Shown one piece after another: positions 8,701-17,030 of a DNA stretch of 64,000 nucleotides (within the stretch, counting starts at the first letter, position 1; each line of letters opens with the position of its first letter). The stretch lies in the NCBI RefSeq assembly GCF_028743495.1, contig NZ_CP117968.1; one strand, written 5' to 3'. The position numbers and the translations under genes were made by a program. The notes beneath the pieces were generated by a model, which was not told the origin of the DNA, ran no database searches, and worked only from the letters and a program-made list of their open reading frames with translations. Source of the DNA: Allobacillus halotolerans. Its GTDB lineage: Bacteria; Bacillota; Bacilli; Bacillales; Alkalibacillaceae.

Positions 8701-9460
8701 TTAGTTTGGCGATATCATCCAGCCAAGAAACAGAACCTGAAGATTTCCCATTAACACCTCTTGCTAGTGCGTTACGTGGTCGGAGTGTAGAACCATTTGT
8801 TCCGACACCACCACCACGTGACATAATCTCCATCACTTGTTTACGGTGGTCGCTAATTCCTTCGCGTGAGTCTTTTACAAATGGCATTACGTAACAATTA
8901 AAGTAAGTTACATCTGTATTCGAACCCGCTCCATACAAAACACGGCCTGCAGGTATAAAATTCAAATTTGAAAGTTCATGATAGAATTTTTCAAACCAAA
9001 CTTGTCTTTTTTCAGGATCGGTTTCTACCTCAGAAAGTCCCGTTGCGTTTCGTAATGCAATTTGTTCATAATAAACTTCAAGCGGCTTATCAATCGTACT
9101 TAATGGGCGAACAATTTTACCACTTTCTCGCTCCTCTTCTTTTTCAAGCACATGTAAAAATTCACTCTCAACCTGTACGGTAGCCTGGTTGTTAGCTTTA
9201 TTGATTTCAGTAATGAAGCCGGTTCCTCGTGCAGGGAATTTCGGATCTTCTTTAATCGTTAAGACGACAAAATCTCCAGCCTTTAATGTTTTTTTCTCTG
9301 TGTCTTTAAAGGCATACCGATCTAACATAACTAGGCGAGATACACCTTTATGTGTCGTTTTCATATCTGATGTAATTGGATGTACCTGTGTAAACTGTTT
9401 AATATCATCATTCAGTTGTTCAATATCCAATGTACTGGTTTTTTCTTTCAAACTTTGCAT
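5774..9460 (-). CDS. nrdJ: B12-dependent (class II) ribonucleotide reductase carrying an intein
   Basis: A 1228-residue precursor. Without the intein (residues 479-854) the host protein is 852 residues, a normal class II size. It reduces ribonucleotides to deoxyribonucleotides using an adenosylcobalamin-derived thiyl radical. Seen: FNCYVMP (first redox Cys), the active-site block NPCGEQPL split by the intein after NP, and a C-terminal CPVC ... CNTCTNC cysteine tail probably used for zinc binding and re-reduction. Cys855 is at once the intein +1 residue and the thiyl-radical cysteine, so the enzyme cannot work until splicing is done. AAGGAGTG precedes the ATG; two NrdR boxes lie upstream. No cobalamin riboswitch is apparent in the leader. 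Confidence 0.96.
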   Translation of the reverse strand: MQSLKEKTSTLDIEQLNDDIKQFTQVHPITSDMKTTHKGVSRLVMLDRYAFKDTEKKTLKAGDFVVLTIKEDPKFPARGTGFITEINKANNQATVQVESEFLHVLEKEEERESGKIVRPLSTIDKPLEVYYEQIALRNATGLSEVETDPEKRQVWFEKFYHELSNLNFIPAGRVLYGAGSNTDVTYFNCYVMPFVKDSREGISDHRKQVMEIMSRGGGVGTNGSTLRPRNALARGVNGKSSGSVSWLDDIAKLTHLVEQGGSRRGAQMIMLNDWHPDIIEFIISKMQNPRILRYLIENIEDETIQQMAKDKLKFTPLNETEAQMYQGVVNYKHIPGQGGFSDQNIRDAEEKLRDGGTYSVHHPEFLTGANISVCITDEFMEAVEQDETYELRFPDVENYTNEEMDYYNANWHEVGDVREWEKEGFGIRTYKTIKAKDLWNLINICATYSAEPGIFFIDNANKETNATAYGQKVVATNPCFHPSTRISTEFGLMTIEELYKKVGNKSFLTATDNRLIEQAKVVNGRDQEVPGITHREAIVFPTGEKQTLDIQLKNGMKLNVTPDHRVYTDKGWKEAQELTKEDLVYIQSGEGQFAEHDGIGERAGLFLGWLTGDGWLSKDRRVGLVFGKDDQEIIPEILEIGHELSGFTPKVMERENGTFQASYNRKAFTDQMNAWGVKSCRAHEKRVPESIFTAKKSTVTNFLRGLFCADGTVYTKDKNHRTVRLTSTSKELLQDTQLLLLNYGIHGKIYSREKRNQMNFRYVTKEGEEKVYESKPFYELVISGNNLSLFKTEIGFKHIQRKEDLLAVVPKSSRKNEKFVTKVESIDEGEVVTVYDITEPETHSLIANGVVVHNCGEQPLAPYSVCNLAAVNLAAIADKQQAKPDFEKLKETVRVGVRMQDNVIDSTPYFLEDNRVQALGERRIGLGVMGLHDLLIYCQTEYGSNEGNQLVDKIFETIATTAYRESIQLAKEKGSFPFLIGETEEETQELRQRFIETGYMQKMPEDIREGVLQYGIRNSHLLTVAPTGSTGTMVGVSTGLEPYFSFTYYRSGRLGKFIEVKADIVNEYLELHPEQDPDNLPKWFVTAMSLSPEAHADTQCVIQRWVDSSISKTVNAPKGYRVDQVEQVYRRLYKGGAKGGTVYVDGSRDSQVLTLKAEENDFSEQTELFEEEEKKVVLVDTVKELEKTNMNIGSEIGDTCPVCRQGSIEDVGGCNTCTNCGAQLKCGL
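6899..8026 (-). mobile_element. Intein with LAGLIDADG homing endonuclease inside NrdJ
   Basis: A 376-residue in-frame element. Block A begins with Cys1 (CFHPSTRISTEFGL). Block B is VTPDHRVYT, with the TxxH motif. The C-terminal end is VYDITEPETHSLIANGVVVHN, followed by Cys+1, so the His-Asn-Cys splice junction is complete. The middle has two LAGLIDADG-type helices, LFLGWLTGDG and FLRGLFCADGTV, each ending in an acidic residue, so the endonuclease may be active. The exteins join as NPCGEQPL, a known hot spot for inteins in ribonucleotide reductases. All splice residues are intact, so splicing is expected. Confidence 0.96.
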
Positions 9461-9562
9461 CCGTTACACTCCTTCACCCAAGAATTCGACAAAGCTCATC
9501 GATTTCTGGTATTATAACATTGTTTTCACCATACCAAATCAGCATCAAAAAAGCAACAGAAT

Positions 9563-9610
9563 TCTCCACATATAGTTCTTTGTTATCAATATTACCACTA
9601 TATATGGTGT
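9563..9610 (-). promoter_or_regulatory. Tandem NrdR boxes upstream of nrdJ
   Basis: The palindrome CCACTATATATGGTGT at 9595-9610 matches the NrdR box consensus ACACTATATATAGTGT at 14 of 16 positions. A weaker second copy at 9563-9578 (TCTCCACATATAGTTC) has its centre 32 bases away, the three-helical-turn spacing typical of paired NrdR boxes. Both lie 100-150 bases upstream of the nrdJ start, so repression of nrdJ by NrdR-dATP/ATP is inferred. The nrdR gene is not in this window. Confidence 0.7.
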
Positions 9611-9752
9611 CCGAAACATTTTATCAAGTTATATTCAAAAATTGGCTGTCCATCGCTTTTAAAGCAATTTAAAAAATTCATGATATACCTTTGAATCTTA
9701 TATAAAATCTATTTATAATATACAGTAGAGAAAAGAAAAGAGGGGAATTCAA

Positions 9753-10145
9753 TTGGATATTTTATTTACAATTTTAGTCATCGCAGCGATATTGATTGTA
9801 TTCGTTGTCATTCAAAATATACGGCGTCAACGTTACTTGAAAACGTTAACGGAAGAGCAATTTATCGAGGGTTATCGTAAAGCACAATTGATTGATGTCC
9901 GTGAGCCACAAGAATTTGAAAGAGGACACATTCTCGGAGCTCGTAATATTCCGATGACACAGATGAAACAACGGTTAAATGAAATTCGTAAAGATAAGCC
10001 TGTCTATTTATATTGTCAAAGAAGTTCACGTTCAAATCGTGCAGCAAGCTTACTGCATAAACGAGGATATGAAGATTTGAATCAGCTAAAAGGTGGATTC
10101 AGTAAGTGGACAGGTAAGGTAAAAGCAAAGAAAAAAGGATATTAG
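9753..10145 (+). CDS. yqhL: Membrane-anchored rhodanese-like protein (YqhL)
   Basis: A 130-residue protein with an N-terminal membrane helix (about 2-22), then one rhodanese domain (about 35-125). The active-site loop is YCQRSSRSNRA, so the sulfur-carrying Cys is present, and VREPQEFERGHI is the standard CH2A-like motif. It should transfer sulfur from thiosulfate or a persulfide donor at the inner face of the membrane; the physiological partner is unknown. Start is TTG behind AGAGGGGAATT. The position next to the gcv operon matches B. subtilis yqhL. A strong bidirectional terminator follows. Confidence 0.88.
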   Translation: MDILFTILVIAAILIVFVVIQNIRRQRYLKTLTEEQFIEGYRKAQLIDVREPQEFERGHILGARNIPMTQMKQRLNEIRKDKPVYLYCQRSSRSNRAASLLHKRGYEDLNQLKGGFSKWTGKVKAKKKGY

Positions 10146-10149
10146 ATAA

Positions 10150-10196
10150 AAAGATGTCAGCCAGGATTTATTTCCTGGCTGACATCTTTTTAATTA
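10150..10196. terminator. Bidirectional terminator between yqhL and SDR gene
   Basis: AAAAAGATGTCAGCCAGGA and its complement form an uninterrupted stem of about 18 bp with a loop of a few bases, with A and T runs on either side. It serves the two convergent genes. Confidence 0.9.
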
Positions 10197-10979
10197 AAGT
10201 TCCGCTTCCCATCTCTCTTGTTGCATCTCTTTCATTTTGTCTTCTGTTTCCTGTGGAAAAGCTGTACGGTAGTTATGATGATCCTGAGGGATAACATCAA
10301 TCATCTTATCAATCATTTCTTTAGGATCATATTGATTGTTTAAACCTTTTTCTTTTTCCTTCATATCCTCTGCATCACTGAAATTGGTATCTGGGTCAAA
10401 CCATTTCCACTGTTCCTCTGCCGCTCGATCATTAAACCCTGTGTTGAATGGGCCTGGGTTAATCGTGCCTACTTGTACGTTAAAAGGCTTTAACTCCTTT
10501 GCCAAGCTAGATGCCATTGCTTCAATCGCATGCTTTGTCGCAGCATATGGACCGCCATATGGAGCTCCGAGAATTCCGGCAATCGAACTCATAAATAAGA
10601 TTTTACCTCTTTTTTTCTCAGCAAATTGTTTTGCTGCGTGTTGAACTGATTTTAATGTTGCAAAGACGTTAATTTCAAAAATCTGACGAAATCGCTCCAT
10701 GGGTATTTCAGCCAACGGACCGCGTTCATTGATGGCTGCATTCGCAAGAAAAACATCAAAATCATATCGATTTATCTGAGCTAAATCAATTTCATTTGTA
10801 ATATCCAATTTGAAAACTTCCATTGATAATTCTTTATCATTGGCTTCACGCATGAGGTCCGTTTTTTGTGAAGTCGTTTCTGTCGTTGCAATCACATGGT
10901 GGCCTTTTTTTGCTAAACCAATTGCGGTGCCTCTACCTAGTCCGCTTCCTGCACCTGTAATGAATATCGTTTTGCTCAT
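10194..10979 (-). CDS. Short-chain dehydrogenase/reductase
   Basis: A 261-residue classical SDR. TGAGSGLGRG at residues 8-17 is the NAD(P)-binding glycine motif, NAAI sits where NNAG is usual, and the catalytic Ser (MSSIAG) and YAATK Tyr/Lys pair are present. Asn is found in the fourth tetrad position. It should be a cytosolic NAD(P)-dependent alcohol/ketone oxidoreductase; the substrate cannot be told. Excellent AAAGGAGG ribosome binding site. It stands alone between yqhL and the gcv operon. Confidence 0.9.
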   Translation of the reverse strand: MSKTIFITGAGSGLGRGTAIGLAKKGHHVIATTETTSQKTDLMREANDKELSMEVFKLDITNEIDLAQINRYDFDVFLANAAINERGPLAEIPMERFRQIFEINVFATLKSVQHAAKQFAEKKRGKILFMSSIAGILGAPYGGPYAATKHAIEAMASSLAKELKPFNVQVGTINPGPFNTGFNDRAAEEQWKWFDPDTNFSDAEDMKEKEKGLNNQYDPKEMIDKMIDVIPQDHHNYRTAFPQETEDKMKEMQQERWEAEL

Positions 10980-11092
10980 AGCAAAGCCTCCTTTTTTACG
11001 TTTCTTCTATAACTTTCTTCCCTTTTCACATGGTCATAAACGAATGGTGGAACGACACTAGCCGGATTACCTGCCTATGATCGACAAGAAAA

Positions 11093-11134
11093 AACCCGAA
11101 CGTGCAATAAAATTGCTTCGTTCGGGTTATCAAG
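11093..11134 (-). terminator. Terminator of the gcvT-gcvPA-gcvPB operon
   Basis: AACCCGAACG ... CGTTCGGGTT forms a 10-bp stem, followed on the minus strand by TTTTTTCTTG. It lies directly after the gcvPB stop. Confidence 0.85.
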
Positions 11135-11140
11135 AAATAG

Positions 11141-12604
11141 TTATTCTTTTTCATATCTTAAAACAGGTTTTCTAGCTGCCAATGTCTCATCCATTCGGCT
11201 AACTACCGTCGTATGTGGTGCTTCTTGGACGATTTCAGGATCTTCTTTTGCTTCATTAGAAATCGAAATTAATGCATCGATGAACTCATCCAACGTTTCT
11301 TTTGATTCCGTTTCCGTCGGTTCGGCCATCATAGCTTCTTCCACATTAAGCGGGAAGTAGATGGTTGGTGGATGGAATCCGAAATCAAGCAGGCGTTTCG
11401 CCATATCTAATGTACGTACACCAAGCTTTTTTTGTTTTTTTCCAGATATAACGAATTCGTGCTTACAATGTTGATCGAATGGTAATTCAAACTCTCCTTG
11501 TAAACGACGCATCATATAATTCGCATTCAAGACCGCATTTTCGCTGACCTGCTTCAATCCGTCTGGTCCCATTGAACGGATATACGTATAGGCACGCACG
11601 TTAATGCCGAAGTTTCCGTAGTACGGCTTAATCCGACCGATTGAGTCTGGTCGATCGTAGTCAAACGTAAATTGATCGTCCTCTTTCGTCAGTACAGGTT
11701 TCGGTAAAAATTTCGCCATTTCTTCGCTAACACCGACAGGACCTGAACCAGGACCACCACCGCCGTGAGGACCAGTAAATGTTTTGTGCAAGTTTAAATG
11801 AACAACATCAAAGCCCATGTCACCAGGTCTTGCATACCCCATAATGGCATTCAAGTTCGCTCCGTCATAGTATAAACGTCCGCCAGCTCCATGAACAACT
11901 TCAGCCATTTCAAGGATTTCTTCTTCAAAAAGGCCAAGTGTATTTGGATTCGTTAGCATCAATGCAGCTGTTTTTTCACTGACCACACGTTTTAAATCAT
12001 CTAAATCAACTAGGCCGCGATCATTTGTTTTTACAGTGACCGCTTTAAATCCCGCTACCGCTGCAGATGCTGGATTTGTACCATGAGCGGAGTCGGGTAC
12101 GATGACTTCGGTGCGTTCTGTGTCCCCATTGGCCTCATGATAAGCACGGATCATCATCAACCCAGCCCATTCACCTTGAGCACCTGCTGCTGATTGGAGT
12201 GTGAATTTGTGCATGCCTGTAATATTTTCCAAGGAAGTTTGCAAGTCGTACATCAATTCCATTGCTCCTTGCACTGTTTCCTCATCTTGATAAGGATGTA
12301 CAAAACTGAAACCAGGCAAGCGAACAATTTCTTCATTGATCTTTGGATTGTATTTCATCGTACACGAACCCAGTGGATAAAAACCTGAATCAATTCCGTG
12401 GTTTCGGTTAGATAATGCTGTATAGTGTCGCACGATTTGAAGTTCACTGACTTCAGGTAATTCTGGTGCTTCTTTTCGGATGTAATCTTCTTCAAAGTCC
12501 GCATCTAAGTCTACGTCAGGAACATCTAATTCAGGTAACTGATATCCTTTTCTTCCTTCTTTGCTCATTTCGAAAATCAATGGAAAGTCTTTTTCTTTAG
12601 CCAT
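11141..12604 (-). CDS. gcvPB: Glycine dehydrogenase (decarboxylating) subunit 2
   Basis: A 487-residue PLP-dependent P-protein subunit. Together with GcvPA it decarboxylates glycine and passes the aminomethyl group to GcvH. The PLP-lysine block NLHKTFTGPHGGGGPGSGP is intact. The long open frame extends 31 codons upstream, but the start MAKEKDFPLIFE at 12604 is chosen because it overlaps the gcvPA stop by 8 bases and gives the family's usual length. The split into PA and PB is normal for Firmicutes and is not a frameshift. Confidence 0.96.
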   Translation of the reverse strand: MAKEKDFPLIFEMSKEGRKGYQLPELDVPDVDLDADFEEDYIRKEAPELPEVSELQIVRHYTALSNRNHGIDSGFYPLGSCTMKYNPKINEEIVRLPGFSFVHPYQDEETVQGAMELMYDLQTSLENITGMHKFTLQSAAGAQGEWAGLMMIRAYHEANGDTERTEVIVPDSAHGTNPASAAVAGFKAVTVKTNDRGLVDLDDLKRVVSEKTAALMLTNPNTLGLFEEEILEMAEVVHGAGGRLYYDGANLNAIMGYARPGDMGFDVVHLNLHKTFTGPHGGGGPGSGPVGVSEEMAKFLPKPVLTKEDDQFTFDYDRPDSIGRIKPYYGNFGINVRAYTYIRSMGPDGLKQVSENAVLNANYMMRRLQGEFELPFDQHCKHEFVISGKKQKKLGVRTLDMAKRLLDFGFHPPTIYFPLNVEEAMMAEPTETESKETLDEFIDALISISNEAKEDPEIVQEAPHTTVVSRMDETLAARKPVLRYEKE

Positions 12605-13946
12605 GGATATCACCCAATTCTTTAACAAATTGATCAATCTCTTCTTTGGATCGAATCTCTGTGACAGCAACCAACATGTGATTCTTAAAAGATTCATCTA
12701 CTTTTCCTAAATCAAAGCCTCCGATAAATCCTCTGTCGTTCAATTGATTGTTCACATTTTTTATGTCTTGGTCTAGTTTCACAACAAATTCGTTGAAGAA
12801 ACGATTACTGTATAACACTTCAAATCCTGCATTTTCCAATGCTTTTTTAGCATAACGTGCTTTTTTCATATTTTTTGTCGCCATTTCTTTAATTCCACGT
12901 TTACCGATCACACTGAGAAAGACAGATGTCGCCAGTGCATTTAATGCCTGGTTCGAGCAAATATTCGATGTGGCTTTATCACGGCGAATATGTTGCTCTC
13001 GCGCTTGTAATGTCAAAACAAAGCCACGACGTCCCTCTTCATCAACGGTTTGACCGACTAGGCGACCAGGTACTTTTCGCATTAACTTTTTGTTCGTTGC
13101 AAAATATCCACAATGTGGTCCACCAAACTGTGCTGGAATTCCAAAGACCTGCGTATCGCCAACGACAATGTCAACCCCAAATTCACCAGGTGGCGTTAAG
13201 TAACCTAACGCTAGTGGATTACTTGATACAATGGACATCGTCTTTTTTTGTTGTCCTACTATTTCTTGTACGTCTTTTAACGGCTCCATTTGACCGTAAA
13301 AGTTTGGATATTGAACGACAACACTCGCCGTATTTTCATCCAATTCAGCTTTCAAATGGTCCAAATCGGTCAATCCATCTTTGATGTCAATTTCGACAAC
13401 TTCAACGTTCGGGCCTGCTGTATAGGTTTTAATGACGTCCATGGATTCCGGATGTATGGCTTTAGAGACCAATACTTTACTCTTTTTTGTTTGAGCCGCA
13501 CTCAAATTTACCGCTTCAGCAAGTGCTGTTCCTCCGTCATACATGGATGAGTTGGCTACGTCCATACCAGTCAATTCACAGATCATCGTCTGAAATTCAA
13601 AGATAGCCTGAAGTTCACCTTGTGAAATTTCCGGCTGATAAGGTGTATAAGCTGTATAAAACTCAGAACGAGAGATCATATGGTCAACAACAGACGGCAT
13701 GTAATGATCGTATACACCTGCGCCCAAGAACGAGACATGGGATTTTGTATGAACGTTTTTAGCCGCAAGCTGCGTCAATTCCTTAGTTAATTCATGTTCA
13801 TCTTTGGCTGGTTTTACATCCAGCTCCCCTTGAAATCGAACCTTTTCAGGAATATCAGCGAATAAATCATCGGTAGATGAAATACCGATTGTATCTAACA
13901 TTTCTTTTTTATCTGTTTCTGTCATCGGAATATATCGATGTTGCAT
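12597..13946 (-). CDS. gcvPA: Glycine dehydrogenase (decarboxylating) subunit 1
   Basis: A 449-residue N-terminal half of the split glycine decarboxylase. It has the fold of the PLP enzyme without the PLP-lysine, and family segments such as HMPSVVDHMISRSEFYTAYTPYQPE and PAQFGGPHCGYFA are seen in full. Length matches B. subtilis GcvPA (448). GAGGTGATTG precedes the ATG, 14 bases after gcvT. The product forms an alpha2beta2 complex with GcvPB in the cytosol. Expression follows the glycine riboswitch. Confidence 0.96.
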   Translation of the reverse strand: MQHRYIPMTETDKKEMLDTIGISSTDDLFADIPEKVRFQGELDVKPAKDEHELTKELTQLAAKNVHTKSHVSFLGAGVYDHYMPSVVDHMISRSEFYTAYTPYQPEISQGELQAIFEFQTMICELTGMDVANSSMYDGGTALAEAVNLSAAQTKKSKVLVSKAIHPESMDVIKTYTAGPNVEVVEIDIKDGLTDLDHLKAELDENTASVVVQYPNFYGQMEPLKDVQEIVGQQKKTMSIVSSNPLALGYLTPPGEFGVDIVVGDTQVFGIPAQFGGPHCGYFATNKKLMRKVPGRLVGQTVDEEGRRGFVLTLQAREQHIRRDKATSNICSNQALNALATSVFLSVIGKRGIKEMATKNMKKARYAKKALENAGFEVLYSNRFFNEFVVKLDQDIKNVNNQLNDRGFIGGFDLGKVDESFKNHMLVAVTEIRSKEEIDQFVKELGDIHG

Positions 13947-13960
13947 AGAACAATCACCTC

Positions 13961-15064
13961 TTACTTTCGTTTATAAAATGGTGTCGGGATAATTTTTGCC
14001 TTCAATGTCTTTTTCCGGACTTGAATGTCAATCTCTTCACCTTCGTGCGCAAATTCGCTCGGAATGAGTGCTGTACCTAAATTTTTACCAAGTGTCGGTG
14101 ACTGGGTACCCGATGTCACATGGCCGATGGTTTCTTCGTTTTTCAAAACATCATAACCGTGTCTAGGGATTCCTTTATCAAGCATTTCAAATCCGACTAG
14201 TTTTCGAGAAGCACCTTTATTCTTTTGTTCGGTTAATGCTTCTTTCCCGATAAAATCGGTCTCTTTGTCTGTCTTTACAGCAAAGCCTAAACCTGCTTCA
14301 ATAGGTGAAATTTCTTCTGAGAGATCCTGTCCATAAAGCGCAAGCCCCGCTTCAAAACGAAGTGTATCACGAGCTCCCAATCCAACAGGTTGGATCCCTT
14401 CTTCCTGACCAGCTTCGAGAATCGCTTTCCAAAGATCGATGACAGAAGTCGTTGGCAAGTAAATCTCAAAGCCATCTTCGCCGGTATATCCGGTTCTAGA
14501 AACGATTGTCTTGCCATCAATTCCGTGGAATTCAACGGAATCATCAAACCGGAAAAATTTAATTTCTTTCAGATTTGTTTCGGTGAGTTTTTGTAAAATT
14601 TGTTCAGCCTTTGGTCCTTGGAGTGCAAGCTGTGCATATTCGTGAGAGACGTTATCCACTTCAACTCCGTTTATTTGGTGCTGCTTTAACCAATTAAAAT
14701 CTTTTTCGGTATTGGCAGCATTCACTACAAGTAAGTAATCATTCTCATCGAGTTTATAAATGAGAAAGTCATCAATGACGCCACCTTGTTCATTGCACAT
14801 GAATGTATATTGTGCTTGACCATTTTTGATCTTAGACACATTATTGGTGACCATCTTTTGTAAGAAGTCTTCGCTGTTTTCTCCCTTTACAGCGATCTCC
14901 CCCATGTGTGAAACATCAAATAATCCTGCCTTCTCTCGAGTTGTGTGATGTTCTTCTTTAATTCCAGCGAATTGAACGGGTAATGCCCAACCGCCAAAAT
15001 CAATTGTTTTCCCTCCATATTCCTTATAAACCGGATATAGAGGTGTTTGCTTTAACTCACTCAT
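13961..15064 (-). CDS. gcvT: Aminomethyltransferase (glycine cleavage T protein)
   Basis: A 367-residue T protein that releases ammonia from the aminomethyl-lipoyl H protein and gives 5,10-methylene-tetrahydrofolate. Typical segments: FDVSHMGEI, the folate-contacting Asp region, RTGYTGEDGFE, and GTQSPTLGKNLGTALI. The open frame runs 25 codons further upstream into the riboswitch terminator; MSELKQTPLYP at 15064 is the start because GGAGGAGGGGACTT lies just ahead. First gene of the gcv operon. gcvH is not in the window, as usual for Bacillaceae. Confidence 0.96.
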   Translation of the reverse strand: MSELKQTPLYPVYKEYGGKTIDFGGWALPVQFAGIKEEHHTTREKAGLFDVSHMGEIAVKGENSEDFLQKMVTNNVSKIKNGQAQYTFMCNEQGGVIDDFLIYKLDENDYLLVVNAANTEKDFNWLKQHQINGVEVDNVSHEYAQLALQGPKAEQILQKLTETNLKEIKFFRFDDSVEFHGIDGKTIVSRTGYTGEDGFEIYLPTTSVIDLWKAILEAGQEEGIQPVGLGARDTLRFEAGLALYGQDLSEEISPIEAGLGFAVKTDKETDFIGKEALTEQKNKGASRKLVGFEMLDKGIPRHGYDVLKNEETIGHVTSGTQSPTLGKNLGTALIPSEFAHEGEEIDIQVRKKTLKAKIIPTPFYKRK

Positions 15065-15087
15065 AAGTCCCCTCCTCCATTGAACAT

Positions 15088-15300
15088 AAAAAAAGAGAAT
15101 ACCAAATAAAAACATTCGGAATTCTCTCTGTCCTGTCACCTGAAAGTTTCACAGAAATCAATCACTGCTTACATCTTTGGTGGTCTATAAATTTAGACTC
15201 TCTCCAGAGGTGCGTCCTACAAGGGTTCTTTTGCCTGAGAGATTCGTATTCCTACTTGCTCCGTCGGCGCTGGTTCCCCAGTCTCTCCCCTTGTAATCAT
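15088..15300 (-). promoter_or_regulatory. Tandem glycine riboswitch controlling gcvT
   Basis: On the minus strand, aptamer 1 runs from about 15297 to 15215, with GGGGAGAGACTGGG and CTCTCAGGCAAAAGAAC. Aptamer 2 runs from about 15213 to 15128, with CTGGAGAGAGTC and TTTCAGGTGACAGGACAGAG. The expression platform is a terminator hairpin (15094-15127) with a T run at 15088-15093. The layout equals the B. subtilis gcvT switch, where glycine binding prevents termination and turns the operon on. Confidence 0.95.
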
Positions 15301-15355
15301 TCGCGTGTTGATATTCTATTTTTTGCACATACTACTCTAATGAATCTTTATTTAT

Positions 15356-15385
15356 ATTATACCATAAGTATCAGTCGACTGTAAG
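15356..15385 (-). promoter_or_regulatory. Sigma-A-like promoter of the gcv operon
   Basis: CTTACA (15385-15380) and TATAAT (15361-15356) on the minus strand, 18 bases apart, about 55 bases ahead of the first glycine aptamer. The -10 is perfect and the -35 matches 4 of 6. Confidence 0.6.
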
Positions 15386-15425
15386 CGGTTTTAACAACTC
15401 GTCAGAAAAGGAGGAATTGTCTGGT

Positions 15426-17030
15426 ATGAACGTTCAAATCAATCAACAATTAGTATCAGAGTGTCAAGAACTACAGAAACAAACAAATTGTGATTGGCGA
15501 ACATTCAAGCAAGCCTATGATATTACAAAAATGAAAAGCACCCAGGGTGAACGACTCGCATGTCTGTCTTTTTTACCTGAACTAGAACCGATGCCGCATC
15601 AAAAAGAAGCAGCTGAAAAAGTGCTTCACGAAATGCATGGACGTGCAATCTTAGCTGATGAAGTCGGCCTTGGCAAAACAATTGAAGCAGGGTTGGTCTT
15701 GAAAGAATTAATGATAAAAGGGCTTGTCAAAAAAGTATTGATCTTAACTCCCTCCTCATTAATTCGTCAATGGGAACAAGAATTGAACCAAAAATTTTTC
15801 ATTCCTGCCAGAGCCAAGCACCGTTCCTATGATTGGACGTTATATGAAGTTGTGGTGACTTCTATTGATTTGGCGAAAAAGTCACCCCATCAAGAAGAGA
15901 TTCTTCAACAAAAGTACGACATGCTAATTGTTGATGAAGCACATCGATTAAAAAATAGTCAAACGAAAAATTACCAATTCATTAAAAAAATCAAAGCAAC
16001 CTATTGTTTGTTGCTTACAGCTACACCGATTCAAAATAAGCTGGATGAAATCTATAATTTAGTTCAGATTGTAAGACCTGGCCTTTTAGGTGAGAAAAAA
16101 GCTTTTAAACAACAATTGAAAAAAAATCCAGAAACTCAAGAAGCGATGAAACAATTGATTCAAACATCAATGGTGAGAAACTTGCGTAAAGAAACACAAA
16201 GTCAGTGGACTGAACGAAACATTGAAACAATCTATGCAGAGTTTTCCGAGGAAGAACAAGCATTCTACGATTCAATCCATGACGAACAGCACAACCATCC
16301 ATTGACACAATTGACCTTTAAACGAGGAATCTGTTCAAGTAGAGAAGCTTGTTTTCAAATGTTAGCAAAAAATCAAACCGAGCACGCCATTGATCGAATC
16401 AATGAATTAAAAGAGCTTCCTCACCATGCCAAAGCGATACAAACAATGAATTTTATTAAAGAGCTTGGTGAGAAATGCATTATTTTCACCGAATATAAAG
16501 CGACTCAAATTTATTTACAGTGGTTACTTCATCAACATGGATTGCTGGCTGTAACTTATAACGGAGATTTTCGAAAAAGCAAAAAACAATGGATGCTTCA
16601 CTTATTTGAGACCAAAGCAGACGTGTTAATTACAACGGACGCAGGTGCAGAAGGCCTTAACTTACAGCATTGTAGAAACATGATTCACTATGACTTACCT
16701 TGGAATCCGATGAAGTTGGAACAACGAATCGGTAGAATTCATCGATATGGTCAAACGCGCAATGTTCGAATTTTTTATATGATCCTTAAAAATACCGTTG
16801 ATGAGAAAATACTTCATCTCCTATATGAAAAGCTCGATCTATTCGAAGGTGTCGTCGGCGAGCTCGATCAAATTCTAAGTGATATCGGTGTCGGAAAATT
16901 CGAAGATGAAATGAAAGAAATACTCTCTGAATCCGCTAGTGACAAGGAAGCATCCATCAAATTGGATAATTTAATAGAAGTGGCTAAATCGCACCAATCA
17001 GAAAGGAAGGCTTTTAATGAAACAAGTTGA
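15426..17030 (+). CDS. yqhH: SNF2-family helicase-like ATPase (YqhH)
   Basis: A 534-residue SF2/SNF2 ATPase. Motif I is DEVGLGKTIEAGL, motif II DEAH, motif III LTATPIQN, motif V GAEGLNLQ and motif VI QRIGRIHRYGQT, so all ATPase motifs are intact. It resembles the RapA/HepA class, which act on nucleic acid or RNA polymerase complexes, but the target is unknown. ATG at 15426 is preferred to the TTG at 15417, which would sit only two bases from the AGGAGG. It overlaps yqhG by 14 bases and is divergent from gcvT, as in B. subtilis. Confidence 0.9.
   Translation: MNVQINQQLVSECQELQKQTNCDWRTFKQAYDITKMKSTQGERLACLSFLPELEPMPHQKEAAEKVLHEMHGRAILADEVGLGKTIEAGLVLKELMIKGLVKKVLILTPSSLIRQWEQELNQKFFIPARAKHRSYDWTLYEVVVTSIDLAKKSPHQEEILQQKYDMLIVDEAHRLKNSQTKNYQFIKKIKATYCLLLTATPIQNKLDEIYNLVQIVRPGLLGEKKAFKQQLKKNPETQEAMKQLIQTSMVRNLRKETQSQWTERNIETIYAEFSEEEQAFYDSIHDEQHNHPLTQLTFKRGICSSREACFQMLAKNQTEHAIDRINELKELPHHAKAIQTMNFIKELGEKCIIFTEYKATQIYLQWLLHQHGLLAVTYNGDFRKSKKQWMLHLFETKADVLITTDAGAEGLNLQHCRNMIHYDLPWNPMKLEQRIGRIHRYGQTRNVRIFYMILKNTVDEKILHLLYEKLDLFEGVVGELDQILSDIGVGKFEDEMKEILSESASDKEASIKLDNLIEVAKSHQSERKAFNETS

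Noticed and set aside
6720..9183. Several open frames of 61-93 codons antisense to nrdJ
   Set aside because: They mirror the codon pattern of nrdJ and lack ribosome binding sites.
9461..9752. Cobalamin riboswitch before nrdJ
   Set aside because: No B12-box-like GCCACTG stretch or matching fold was seen; the NrdR boxes explain the control region.
11141..13946. gcvP broken into two pieces
   Set aside because: The PA/PB split with an 8-base overlap is the normal Firmicute arrangement.
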